A stretch of 34,087 nt of DNA, from NCBI GenBank assembly GCA_017431785.1, contig JAFRKJ010000026.1:1-34087 (forward strand), given 5' to 3'. The position numbers and the translations under genes were made by a program. The number at the start of each line of letters is the position of its first letter. The stretch's first letter is position 1. This document shows, in pieces, positions 16,726 to 24,397 of this stretch. The notes under the pieces are model-generated. The model did no database searches. It saw nothing but the letters and a program-made list of their open reading frames with translations, and had not been told where the DNA came from. This DNA comes from Bacillota bacterium (GTDB lineage Bacteria > Bacillota > Clostridia > Peptostreptococcales > Anaerovoracaceae).

Positions 16726-18084
16726 ATGAAAAACAGGAAACTATATATCGAAACACTCGGATGCCCGAAGAATTTCAATGATTCAGAGGGCATCGGGGGC
16801 ATATGGGAAGAGGCCGGCGGAGAAATCGTCTCCAGTCCTCAGGAAGCGGACGTCGTATTGGTGAACACCTGCGGCTTCATTAATGACGCCAAGGTGGAAT
16901 CCATTGACGCCATTTTTGATATGACAAGACTCCCGAACAAGCCGAAGATCATCGTCAGCGGATGTCTCAGCCAGAGGTACGGCCAGCAGTTGGCTGACGA
17001 GATACCTGAAATTGATTATCTGCTTGGTGTCAATGACTACGAACGCCTCCCGGAAATCGTCGGCGGCCAGCAGCGGATTCATACGAGCGGCGCACCGGCA
17101 TGTTTCAATGAGTTCAGCAGCAGGAAACTACCCGACACACATTACTCAGCGACACTGCGTATTGCGGAGGGATGCAACAACTGCTGCGCTTATTGTGTCA
17201 TTCCTCAGATCAGAGGCCCGTACAGAAGCCGCCCGGAGGAGAAGATTCTGGAAGAGGCTGGAGCACTTGCAAAGGCAGGAGTGCGTGAGTTGATTCTCAT
17301 CGCTCAGGATCTGACAGAGTACGGACGTGACCTCTATGGGGAACTTCGTCTGGCCAGTCTGCTCAGGAAACTATGCAGAATCGGCGGGGACGATCTGGAC
17401 GAAGGATTCCGCTGGATCAGACTTATGTATTGTTACGAAGACAGGATTACAGATGAACTGATCGAGGTTATGGCCTCAGAAAAACGCATCTGCAAGTATA
17501 TAGATATCCCACTCCAGCACATTTCAGACAGCGTGCTGAAGGATATGAGGAGGAAATCCACTTCTGAATCCATCAGAGGAACGATCAGCAGACTGCGTGA
17601 AGCTATGCCGGACATTCACATCCGAACCACTTTCATCACTGGTTTTCCTGGTGAAACAGAGGAAGACTTCGAAGAACTAGCGAACTTTGTTGAAGAGGCG
17701 AGGTTCGAACGACTTGGTGTCTTCGCCTATTCCCAGGAGGAAGGTACACCTGCGGGAGAAATGGAAAACCAGATAGAGGAAGAGGAGAAAAAAGCCAGAG
17801 CAGACAGCATTATGCGTCTGCAGCTTGACATCTCCAGGGAGCATAACGAAGAGAAAGTCGGAAAAGTTCTGGATGTGCTCGTGGAAGGAATCGACGAAGT
17901 TAGCGATGATTTTGTAACATATATGGGCAGGAGTGAATACGATGCGCCAGAAATCGACGGAAGCGTCATATTCAGAGTTCCTGTCGAGGAAAAAAGCCTT
18001 GAGCCTGGTGATTTCGCGTCAGTGCTCATAGAAGATGCGTTTGATTACGACCTTGCAGGTACTGCTGTAAGAGAGAAAGGATAA
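16726..18084 (+). CDS. rimO: Ribosomal protein S12 methylthiotransferase RimO
   Basis: A methylthiotransferase with an N-terminal UPF0004 domain (LGCPKNFNDSEG, NTCGF, SGCLSQRYG supply the auxiliary-cluster Cys), a radical SAM domain with motif C150-x3-C154-x2-C157 in GCNNCCAYCVIP, and a C-terminal TRAM domain. It adds a methylthio group to an aspartate of ribosomal protein S12. RimO rather than MiaB is favoured by the LGCPKN start and the pgsA/cinA neighbourhood. The usual LVDSE after CPKN reads FNDSE here, a minor variation. It starts 25 bp after ftsK and ends 7 bp before pgsA. Confidence 0.93.
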   Translation: MKNRKLYIETLGCPKNFNDSEGIGGIWEEAGGEIVSSPQEADVVLVNTCGFINDAKVESIDAIFDMTRLPNKPKIIVSGCLSQRYGQQLADEIPEIDYLLGVNDYERLPEIVGGQQRIHTSGAPACFNEFSSRKLPDTHYSATLRIAEGCNNCCAYCVIPQIRGPYRSRPEEKILEEAGALAKAGVRELILIAQDLTEYGRDLYGELRLASLLRKLCRIGGDDLDEGFRWIRLMYCYEDRITDELIEVMASEKRICKYIDIPLQHISDSVLKDMRRKSTSESIRGTISRLREAMPDIHIRTTFITGFPGETEEDFEELANFVEEARFERLGVFAYSQEEGTPAGEMENQIEEEEKKARADSIMRLQLDISREHNEEKVGKVLDVLVEGIDEVSDDFVTYMGRSEYDAPEIDGSVIFRVPVEEKSLEPGDFASVLIEDAFDYDLAGTAVREKG

Positions 18085-18091
18085 GACGGAT

Positions 18092-18670
18092 ATGGAAAAA
18101 CAGGAAACAAAGGACTTTAGATTTAAAAATCTGCCGAACCAGCTTACCATCGGCAGGGTATTCGCCATACCGCTGTTTATCATCTTGCTGATGATGGGAT
18201 TCAGAGTTGCGGCGACCATTGTCTTCATTCTGGCAGCCTTTACTGATATGCTGGATGGCAAGATCGCACGTAAATACAATCTGGTGACCAATTTCGGTAA
18301 ATTGATGGATCCATTGGCAGACAAGCTGCTGACGATGTCTGCATTTATCTGCATGGTAGGTCTGGGCGATATCCCGGCATGGATGGTCATCGTGATACTG
18401 GGTCGTGAATTCATCATTACAGGTATGCGGCAGGTCGCAGCAGCAGAAGGTATCGTCATTGCAGCCGGATGGTCAGGAAAAATCAAAACAGTCTGCCAGA
18501 TGATTGCAATCCCGCTTCTGATGCTCAACAACTGGCCTTGCAGTCTGCTTCCGTTCCCATGTCCAATGGATCAGATCGCGCTTTGGGCAGCACTGATTAT
18601 GACAATTTGGTCGGGTGCAGAGTATATCATCAAAAACAAACAGGTATTTTCAATGAAGAACAAAAGCTGA
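18092..18670 (+). CDS. pgsA: CDP-diacylglycerol-glycerol-3-phosphate 3-phosphatidyltransferase
   Basis: An integral membrane enzyme making phosphatidylglycerophosphate, the committed step to phosphatidylglycerol and cardiolipin. The CDP-alcohol phosphotransferase signature D-x2-DG-x2-AR-x8-G-x3-D-x3-D runs from TDMLDGKIARKYN to GKLMDPLADK (~residues 51-78) with all acidic residues present. 192 residues and several hydrophobic segments are usual. Position between rimO and cinA is canonical. The stop codon lies in the left arm of a hairpin. Confidence 0.95.
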   Translation: MEKQETKDFRFKNLPNQLTIGRVFAIPLFIILLMMGFRVAATIVFILAAFTDMLDGKIARKYNLVTNFGKLMDPLADKLLTMSAFICMVGLGDIPAWMVIVILGREFIITGMRQVAAAEGIVIAAGWSGKIKTVCQMIAIPLLMLNNWPCSLLPFPCPMDQIALWAALIMTIWSGAEYIIKNKQVFSMKNKS

Positions 18671-18690
18671 TTCACATCAGCTTTTGTAGC
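18660..18690 (+). terminator. Hairpin after pgsA, possible weak terminator
   Basis: ACAAAAGCTGA (18660-18670) pairs perfectly with TCAGCTTTTGT (18677-18687) over a 6-nt loop. The following run is broken (AGCTTTT), so termination may be partial. The cinA start lies about 20 nt further on, so it could also affect cinA translation. Confidence 0.5.
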
Positions 18691-18707
18691 TTTTGCATGA
18701 GGTTCAA

Positions 18708-19988
18708 ATGAAAGCTGCAATTTTAACAGTAGGAACAGAGATACTCTTTGGTGAGATCACAAATACAAATACGGTTTATCTGTCGCGCAGGCTGAATGAT
18801 ATAGGCATTGATGTCATGTATCACTATACGGTAGGCGATAATCCGCAGCGTTTGGCGGAGATGATTGAAACATCGCTCAGAGACTGCGATATCGTGATTA
18901 CAACGGGTGGTCTGGGACCGACGCAGGATGATATGACAAAAGAAATTGCCTGTCAGGTCATGGGCGATCATCTGGTCATGCACGATGACATTCTGGAGTT
19001 CATCAAGAACAGGATGTTGTCTTATAAGGCGGTTATGACAGAGAACAATGTCAAACAGGCGCTTCTTCCGTCAAGATGCCGCGTATTTTACAATGATGCG
19101 GGGACTGCTCCGGGATTTGCTCTGGCAAGACCGTGGAATGGCAGCGAGTCAGATACAGCCGAAGCAGACCGTATGCAGTGGATCGCATGCCTTCCGGGAC
19201 CGCCGAAGGAAATGACGAGAATGTTCGAACGTTCTGCCATGCCATGGTTGGAAGAACTGACAGAAGGATGTCTCTTTTATAAAGAAATCAGGACCTTCGG
19301 TATCGGAGAGTCAGATTTAGAAACGAAGCTTTTGCCAGTCATCAACGGGCAGACAGATCCCACGATTGCTACCTATGCAAAGGACGGAGAATGCTCCGTA
19401 CGGGTTGCTTCCAAGAGGAAGACAAGAGAAGAAGCTGAGACAGCGGTCTGTGAAATGATAAAAAGAGTCGAAGAATACGTCGGCGAATTCATTTACAGCA
19501 CAGAGGGAGAGGATTATCCTTCAGTTGTCGGAAATAAACTTATGTCAAGCAATCTGACGATTTCCGCAGCAGAATCCTGTACAGGAGGGCTGTTCGGGGC
19601 TGCATTGACAGATATTCCGGGCATTTCTTCTGTGTTTGACAGGAGTCTTGTTACATACAGCAACCAGGCAAAAGTCGATGAGTTGGGCGTAAGACTTGAG
19701 ACTCTTGAAAAATACGGTGCTGTCAGTGAGCAAACTGCACTGGAGATGGCAGAAGGGGTCAGACAGAAGGCAGGGACGGACATCGGGATTTCAGTGACGG
19801 GCATCGCAGGCCCTGACGGCGGAACAGATGAGAAACCAGTTGGACTTGTATATATCGGTTTGTCTCTTGGTGAGAAGTGCGGGGGAAGGTGTCTCTGCAG
19901 AAAGATCGACCGCCGACTGAAGGACAGGCAGAGGAACAGGAGACATGCAGTTCTCAGCATGTTCGATATGATTTACAGGAACATTTGA
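18708..19988 (+). CDS. cinA: CinA: competence/damage-inducible protein, NMN amidohydrolase family
   Basis: Two domains: an N-terminal MoCF/COG1058 domain (LTVGTEILFGEITNTN, TTGGLGPTQDD), which in characterised CinA proteins has ADP-ribose pyrophosphatase activity, and a C-terminal nicotinamide-nucleotide amidase domain (ISAAESCTGGLFGAAL, VTGIAGPDGGTDEKPVG) with the conserved Ser near residue 288. It recycles NAD breakdown products and in some species is co-induced with recA during competence or damage. ATG at 18708 is preferred because GAGG lies 6 nt before it; the in-frame TTG at 18693 has no ribosome site. The last ~30 residues are unusually Arg-rich, but the frame stays open to a normal length. 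Confidence 0.92.
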   Translation: MKAAILTVGTEILFGEITNTNTVYLSRRLNDIGIDVMYHYTVGDNPQRLAEMIETSLRDCDIVITTGGLGPTQDDMTKEIACQVMGDHLVMHDDILEFIKNRMLSYKAVMTENNVKQALLPSRCRVFYNDAGTAPGFALARPWNGSESDTAEADRMQWIACLPGPPKEMTRMFERSAMPWLEELTEGCLFYKEIRTFGIGESDLETKLLPVINGQTDPTIATYAKDGECSVRVASKRKTREEAETAVCEMIKRVEEYVGEFIYSTEGEDYPSVVGNKLMSSNLTISAAESCTGGLFGAALTDIPGISSVFDRSLVTYSNQAKVDELGVRLETLEKYGAVSEQTALEMAEGVRQKAGTDIGISVTGIAGPDGGTDEKPVGLVYIGLSLGEKCGGRCLCRKIDRRLKDRQRNRRHAVLSMFDMIYRNI

Positions 19989-20014
19989 TGACACTGTCAT
20001 ATTATAAATAGCAG

Positions 20015-20043
20015 TTGACAAATCCGGGCGAACATGGTTAAAT
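20015..20043 (+). promoter_or_regulatory. recA distal promoter
   Basis: TTGACA (20015-20020), 17-bp spacer, TTAAAT (20038-20043). It lies just after cinA and would give a longer recA leader than the proximal promoter. Confidence 0.5.
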
Positions 20044-20076
20044 AGCAATAAATGGAAATTATGTAAATAGATTACT

Positions 20077-20088
20077 GAACAAATGTTC
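20077..20088 (+). promoter_or_regulatory. LexA (Cheo/SOS) box 1 of recA
   Basis: GAACAAATGTTC is a perfect GAAC-N4-GTTC palindrome, the Gram-positive LexA site. It lies about 10 bp upstream of the proximal -35. Confidence 0.85.
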
Positions 20089-20098
20089 AATATTTCTA

Positions 20099-20130
20099 TT
20101 GACAAAGTCCATATCAGCGGGTATTATAAT
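20099..20130 (+). promoter_or_regulatory. recA proximal promoter
   Basis: TTGACA (20099-20104) with TATTAT (20122-20127) at 17 bp, or the better-matching TATAAT (20125-20130) at 20 bp. It is bracketed by two SOS boxes, fitting LexA repression. Confidence 0.7.
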
Positions 20131-20134
20131 GGAA

Positions 20135-20146
20135 GAACAGATGTTC
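20135..20146 (+). promoter_or_regulatory. LexA (Cheo/SOS) box 2 of recA
   Basis: GAACAGATGTTC is a second perfect GAAC-N4-GTTC site, lying over the likely transcription start, about 20 bp before the recA start codon. LexA bound here would block the proximal promoter directly. Confidence 0.85.
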
Positions 20147-20166
20147 ACGGATTGATGGAGGGAATC

Positions 20167-21309
20167 ATGGCAACTAAGAATGATAGTATGTATAACGCAG
20201 GTTTTGCAAGTAATGAAGAGCGTGAGAAGGCGTTAGCAAGCGCCATGGCGCAGATACAGAAGCAGTTCGGCAAGGGCGCGGTCATGAAACTTGGAGATGA
20301 TAACGCCAGACTGAATGTGGAAGCAATATCGACAGGATCAATGAGTCTGGATCTGGCAACGGGAATCGGCGGTGTACCGCGCGGACGTATCGTTGAGATC
20401 TACGGACCGGAATCTTCCGGTAAGACAACACTGACACTGCATATTATTGCGGAAGCACAGAAGAACGGTGGTAAAGCGGCATTCATCGATGCTGAGCACG
20501 CTTTGGATCCGGAATATGCGCGCAATCTGGGCGTTGATATCGATGAGCTGCTTGTCGCACAGCCGGATTACGGTGAACAGGCACTTGAAATCGCTGAAAC
20601 ACTGGTCAGGAGCGGAGCCCTCGATGTAGTCGTTGTTGACTCCGTTGCGGCACTTGTTCCGAAGCACGAAATCGATGGCGCCATGGGAGACGCAGCAGTA
20701 GGCCTGCAGGCAAGACTCATGTCACAGGCATTGAGAAAGCTTGCCGGTGTGATCAATAAGACAAACACCACGATTATCTTCATTAACCAGCTGCGTGAGA
20801 AGATCGGCATCATGTTCGGCAATCCTGAGACAACAACAGGCGGCCGCGCATTGAAGTTCTTCTCCTCAATGAGAATCGATGTCAGAAGAGTCGACTCCAT
20901 CAAGGCAGGCGATCAGGTTCTCGGTAACAGAACCAAAGCCAAGATCGTGAAGAATAAGGTGGCTCCTCCATTCAAGCAGGCGGAGTTCGACATCATGTAC
21001 GGTAAGGGCATCTCAAAGTCCGGTGATATTCTGGATTGTGCTGTTGATGCAGGTCTGGTTGAGAAGGCAGGATCCTGGTACAGCTATCAGGGGAACAGAA
21101 TCGGACAAGGCAGAGAGAACGTCAAGCTTTATCTGGAGTCCAATCCTAATGTGATGGACGAACTGCAGGGGCAGCTTATGGATATGCTCAAGGCATCCCG
21201 CAAGGGTGATGAAGAAGATGCGGCAGAGGCAGATGTACCTGGAGTAAGCGGCGGTACATCAGGTCCGGACGGGCTGCTCGTAGATGAAGATGGGGTAATC
21301 ATCGAATAA
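20167..21309 (+). CDS. recA: Recombinase RecA
   Basis: Strand-exchange ATPase and SOS co-protease. Walker [11 protein letters not shown] is near residue 80, [11 protein letters not shown] and the L1/L2 DNA-binding loops follow ([28 protein letters not shown]), and the tail is acidic. ATG at 20167 is chosen: GGAGG is 7 nt upstream and the protein begins [10 protein letters not shown]. Extending the frame to 20083 would run through the proximal promoter and SOS boxes. 380 residues is slightly long because of a Gly/Ser-rich acidic C-terminal end. Regulation by LexA is supported by two upstream boxes. No recX or rny follows. Confidence 0.97.
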   Translation: MATKNDSMYNAGFASNEEREKALASAMAQIQKQFGKGAVMKLGDDNARLNVEAISTGSMSLDLATGIGGVPRGRIVEIYGPESSGKTTLTLHIIAEAQKNGGKAAFIDAEHALDPEYARNLGVDIDELLVAQPDYGEQALEIAETLVRSGALDVVVVDSVAALVPKHEIDGAMGDAAVGLQARLMSQALRKLAGVINKTNTTIIFINQLREKIGIMFGNPETTTGGRALKFFSSMRIDVRRVDSIKAGDQVLGNRTKAKIVKNKVAPPFKQAEFDIMYGKGISKSGDILDCAVDAGLVEKAGSWYSYQGNRIGQGRENVKLYLESNPNVMDELQGQLMDMLKASRKGDEEDAAEADVPGVSGGTSGPDGLLVDEDGVIIE

Positions 21310-21350
21310 ATGCACCGTGAAAGATGTGAATTACATCGATATTGATGATC

Positions 21351-21385
21351 AAAGCACCAGACACTGCACTGGTGCTTTCAAATTT
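21351..21385 (+). terminator. Terminator after recA
   Basis: AAAGCACCAG (21351-21360) pairs with CTGGTGCTTT (21369-21378) over an 8-nt loop, followed by CAAATTT. The U-run is short but the stem is perfect. Confidence 0.7.
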
Positions 21386-21399
21386 ACTGAAAAAAATGC

Positions 21400-21429
21400 T
21401 TTACAAACATATCACACTTGTTGTATATT
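21400..21429 (+). promoter_or_regulatory. rplU operon promoter
   Basis: TTTACA (21400-21405), 18-bp spacer, TATATT (21424-21429). Transcription would start near 21436, leaving a ~90-nt leader before rplU. Confidence 0.65.
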
Positions 21430-21439
21430 ATCAGAGTAT

Positions 21440-21515
21440 GAGCCGCTCGAACAGGGCTATTTAAACGTGCGCAATAATGGCGGACTGCCCCGGTAGGCGA
21501 GACTGGTTAGAGGAG
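21440..21515 (+). promoter_or_regulatory. Putative structured L21 leader
   Basis: A GC-rich ~75-nt leader precedes the rplU ribosome site in an otherwise AT-rich gap. It contains complementary patches (CCGCTCG early, GGCGAG late). Firmicutes rplU mRNAs often carry an L21 leader RNA for autoregulation; I assign this by position and composition only and could not verify the consensus fold. Confidence 0.4.
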
Positions 21516-21526
21516 GAAAGAATTTA

Positions 21527-22042
21527 ATGTACGCAATTATTGAAACAGGCGGAAAACAGTACAAAGTACAGAACGGCGACCAGATCAAGGTTGAGAAGCT
21601 GAATGCAGAAGCCGGAAGCGCTGTAGTATTTGACAAGGTCCTCGCTGCAGGAGAAGGTGCTGACATCAAGGTTGGTACTCCTTATCTTGAAGGACTTACT
21701 GTTGAAGGAGAAGTAGTTGAATCCGGAAAGGGTGACAAGGTCATCATTTTCAAGTACAAGGCTAAGAAGGACTACAGAAAGAAGCAGGGTCACAGACAGC
21801 CGTACACACTGGTTGAAATCAAGGCAGTAGCTGGCGAAAAGGCTGCACCTAAGAAGGAAGAGCCTGCAGTTGAAGAAGCAGCTCCAGTTGAAGAAGCTGC
21901 TGCAGAAGAAGTTGTTGAAGAAAAGCCAATCGAAAAGATGCTCAAGGCAGAGCTCGTTGAGTATGCAGAGAAGAACGGCATCGAAATCGACGCAAAGGCA
22001 ACAAAGGCTGAGATCATCGAAGCGATCAAAGCAGCAAAATAA
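21527..22042 (+). CDS. rplU: 50S ribosomal protein L21 with C-terminal acidic linker and helical domain
   Basis: Residues 1-~102 are a standard L21 ([33 protein letters not shown]). L21 normally ends here at about 103 residues. This protein continues for ~68 more: a Glu/Ala/Pro-rich linker (~105-137), then about 33 residues starting [17 protein letters not shown] and continuing to [11 protein letters not shown], which resembles the small helix-extended-helix (HeH/SAP or Rho N-terminal-like) domains that bind nucleic acid. The frame is continuous with unchanged codon use, so this is a real fusion and not read-through into another gene. GAGGAGGAAAG precedes the ATG. The function of the extension is unknown. 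Confidence 0.93.
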   Translation: MYAIIETGGKQYKVQNGDQIKVEKLNAEAGSAVVFDKVLAAGEGADIKVGTPYLEGLTVEGEVVESGKGDKVIIFKYKAKKDYRKKQGHRQPYTLVEIKAVAGEKAAPKKEEPAVEEAAPVEEAAAEEVVEEKPIEKMLKAELVEYAEKNGIEIDAKATKAEIIEAIKAAK

Positions 22043-22082
22043 GAAAATTAGAGTTTAGATTGATTATACAAGGAGGTATTCC

Positions 22083-22343
22083 ATGGCAAGTAAAAAAGGT
22101 GTAGGAAGCTCGAAGAACGGTCGTGATTCCGAGTCGAAACGTCTGGGCGTTAAGACTGGTGATGGTCAGTTCGTAAGCGCCGGCAGCATTCTTGTTAGAC
22201 AGAGAGGAACAAAGTTCCACCCTGGCAACAACGTAGGCAAAGGCGGAGACGATACATTATTTGCTAAGGTTGATGGAGCTGTTAAATTCGAAAGAATGGA
22301 CAAGAAACGTAAGCAGGTAAGTGTATATCCTAAGGAAGCGTAA
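22083..22343 (+). CDS. rpmA: 50S ribosomal protein L27, without N-terminal extension
   Basis: An 86-residue L27 ([38 protein letters not shown]) located at the peptidyl-transferase centre. Most Firmicutes L27 proteins begin with a short extension such as MLRLDLQFFA, removed by the protease Prp (YsxB), whose gene normally sits between rplU and rpmA. Here the protein starts directly with MASKKG, and the rplU-rpmA gap is only 40 bp with no prp gene. AAGGAGGT precedes the ATG at ideal distance, so the start is firm. Confidence 0.97.
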   Translation: MASKKGVGSSKNGRDSESKRLGVKTGDGQFVSAGSILVRQRGTKFHPGNNVGKGGDDTLFAKVDGAVKFERMDKKRKQVSVYPKEA

Positions 22344-22352
22344 GCAATTTCG

Positions 22353-22379
22353 AGCCCCTAACCCTTGTTAGGGGCTTTT
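22353..22379 (+). terminator. Terminator after rpmA
   Basis: AGCCCCTAA (22353-22361) pairs with TTAGGGGCT (22368-22376) over a 6-nt loop, followed by TTT. It closes the ribosomal protein unit before obgE. Confidence 0.9.
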
Positions 22380-22416
22380 CATTGTTGAAAGCAATGGATT
22401 GTTGAGACTTTGAATC

Positions 22417-23745
22417 ATGTTTGTAGACAGAGCGAAAATTACAATTAAATCAGGCAAAGGCGGCAACGGTGCGGTAACATTCAGAAGGGAGCCATTCGTA
22501 CCGGAGGGCGGACCTGACGGCGGTGACGGCGGCAAAGGCGGAGATGTCGTATTCCTCGCAGATGAGAATCTGAGAACCCTTATGGATTTCAGATACAAGA
22601 GAAAATACGAAGCAGAGAACGGCCAGAACGGGATGAAGAAGAAACGCTTCGGCAAGAATGGGGAAGACCTTGTGATCACGGTGCCGGTTGGCACTATGGT
22701 CATCGATGAAGCCACCGGTAAAATCATGATGGACATGACGGAAGATGGCCAGTCTTTTGTTGCGGCTAAAGGCGGAAGAGGCGGCAGAGGTAACGCCAGA
22801 TTCGCCACGCCTACACGTCAGGCGCCGAACTTTGCGGAGGCAGGTGGGTTTGCCAAGGAGAGAATGGTCATTCTGGAGATGAAACTCATCGCTGATGTCG
22901 GCCTCGTAGGATTTCCGAATGTAGGTAAATCATCATTGCTTTCTGTTGCAACGAGTGCCAGACCAAAAATCGCAAATTACCACTTCACGACGATCGATCC
23001 GAACCTTGGAGTGGTCAATATATATGACAACAGTTTCGTAATGGCTGATATTGCAGGCATTATCGAAGGCGCCCACGAAGGGGCAGGGCTTGGACACTAC
23101 TTTCTGAAGCATATTGAACGTACGAAAGTGCTCGTTCACATCGTTGACGTGTCAGGAAGCGAAGGGAGAGACCCGAAGGAGGATTTTGATAAAATCAATG
23201 CAGAGCTTGCTCAATACAGTGAGAAACTGATGAAGAAGCCGCAAATCGTTGTTGCGAATAAAATCGACATCCTCGGTTGCACAGATCCGGAGGATCTTGA
23301 AATCTGCGACGAATACATTGAATTCAAAGACTATGCGGAGGGCAAAGGTTACAAAGTGATGCCGATGTCTGCTGCAGCGGGATACGGAGTCAAGGAAGTC
23401 ATCGAAGAGGCGTATAAACAGCTTCTGATCGTGGAGGAAAACCCTCCTGAGGAAGAAGAGCTCGAATACTTCGACTTCGAACTGGATGATGTTGATGAAG
23501 ATTACAGAAAAGTATTTGCTGAGTATGACGGCAAGAACTACATCATCACAGGAAAACAGCTTGAGAAGATCTTCAATTCGACGAACTTCAATGATTCCGG
23601 TTCGAGAAGATATCTGTTCAAATACATAGAAAACAGCGGCGTGTACGAAGAACTCAAGGAAATGGGGATCGAGGAAGGCGACACCATTCAGCTGTTTGAT
23701 ATGGAGTTTGAGTATTATGACGAAGACTATGATTATGAGTTCTAA
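22417..23745 (+). CDS. obgE: Obg-family GTPase
   Basis: Essential ribosome-assembly and stress GTPase. Order: Gly-rich Obg domain (1-~158; FVPEGGPDGGDGGKGGDV), GTP-binding domain (GFPNVGKSS ~165-173, DIAGIIEGAHEG, NKID) and a C-terminal OCT domain (~355-430), ending in an acidic tail (YYDEDYDYEF). 442 residues is usual for Firmicutes Obg. Obg proteins bind ppGpp as well as GTP. No strong Shine-Dalgarno is visible before the ATG. Its last 11 nt overlap the next gene, suggesting coupled translation. Confidence 0.95.
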   Translation: MFVDRAKITIKSGKGGNGAVTFRREPFVPEGGPDGGDGGKGGDVVFLADENLRTLMDFRYKRKYEAENGQNGMKKKRFGKNGEDLVITVPVGTMVIDEATGKIMMDMTEDGQSFVAAKGGRGGRGNARFATPTRQAPNFAEAGGFAKERMVILEMKLIADVGLVGFPNVGKSSLLSVATSARPKIANYHFTTIDPNLGVVNIYDNSFVMADIAGIIEGAHEGAGLGHYFLKHIERTKVLVHIVDVSGSEGRDPKEDFDKINAELAQYSEKLMKKPQIVVANKIDILGCTDPEDLEICDEYIEFKDYAEGKGYKVMPMSAAAGYGVKEVIEEAYKQLLIVEENPPEEEELEYFDFELDDVDEDYRKVFAEYDGKNYIITGKQLEKIFNSTNFNDSGSRRYLFKYIENSGVYEELKEMGIEEGDTIQLFDMEFEYYDEDYDYEF

Positions 23746-24397
23746 GCATCCTGATATGGAGAGATGCCTGCGGTATCTCGAAGATTATGGAACGCCTGCA
23801 CATGTTGTAGGGCACTGCAAGGCCGTCGCAGATACAGCCTGCAGGATCGGTCGCGCCCTGAATGAGGCTGGTGGGACCATGGCGCCGCCGATATCTGAGA
23901 TTACGTTCAGGACTTACGAAGGTGATAACGGCCATATGCGCCATAAAATAGACCAGAACAGGACTGTCATGGACACCGGTAAGGTGAGACTGTTCGACCT
24001 TGCGCTCACACAAGCCGCGGGGCTTTTGCATGATATGGCGAGGGTCGAAGACAGGCATTGGGATGCAGCGGCGAATTTTTGCCGGGATGAAGGGCTGTAT
24101 GAAGAGTCGAAGATCATCCGGATTCATATGCAGTATGAGTTCACCACAGATGCCTGGCATCTGACAGAAGCAGATCTCGTCTGCCTCGGCGACAGACTGG
24201 TCCTTGAAGACTATTATGCCGGAATAGACAAGAGGATGGATTACATCATTGCAAAGGCGGAACGCCAAGGTAATCCGCAGGCTGGTCCGGTGATTTTGAA
24301 GAAAAAAGAAGAAACGAAGGTCCTCCTGAGTCAGATTGAGGATAGAATCGGCTGCAGTCTCGATGAGATTATGCCGAATGCAGAAGATGATAGATAA
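23735..24397 (+). CDS. HD-domain phosphohydrolase-like protein
   Basis: A 220-residue stand-alone HD-domain protein. The metal-binding pattern is H in GTPAHVVGHCKAVAD, HD in AAGLLHDMARVEDRHWD, and a distal D in DLVCLGDRLVLEDYY. Relatives are often fused to MobA-like nucleotidyltransferases, but here the domain is alone. A small nucleotide or phosphoester is the likely substrate; it cannot be named. ATG at 23735 overlaps the obgE end by 11 nt and gives MSSKHPDMERCL. The upstream in-frame start at 23696 would run deep into obgE. Overlap with the following radical SAM gene suggests the three are one translation-coupled unit. Confidence 0.8.
   Translation: MSSKHPDMERCLRYLEDYGTPAHVVGHCKAVADTACRIGRALNEAGGTMAPPISEITFRTYEGDNGHMRHKIDQNRTVMDTGKVRLFDLALTQAAGLLHDMARVEDRHWDAAANFCRDEGLYEESKIIRIHMQYEFTTDAWHLTEADLVCLGDRLVLEDYYAGIDKRMDYIIAKAERQGNPQAGPVILKKKEETKVLLSQIEDRIGCSLDEIMPNAEDDR

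Noticed and set aside
20030-20039. Third SOS box (GAACATGGTT) near the distal recA promoter
   Set aside because: Only the left half matches GAAC-N4-GTTC; the right half is degenerate.
20083-20166. N-terminal extension of RecA
   Set aside because: It would read through the proximal promoter and second SOS box, and the standard RecA start with GGAGG lies at 20167.
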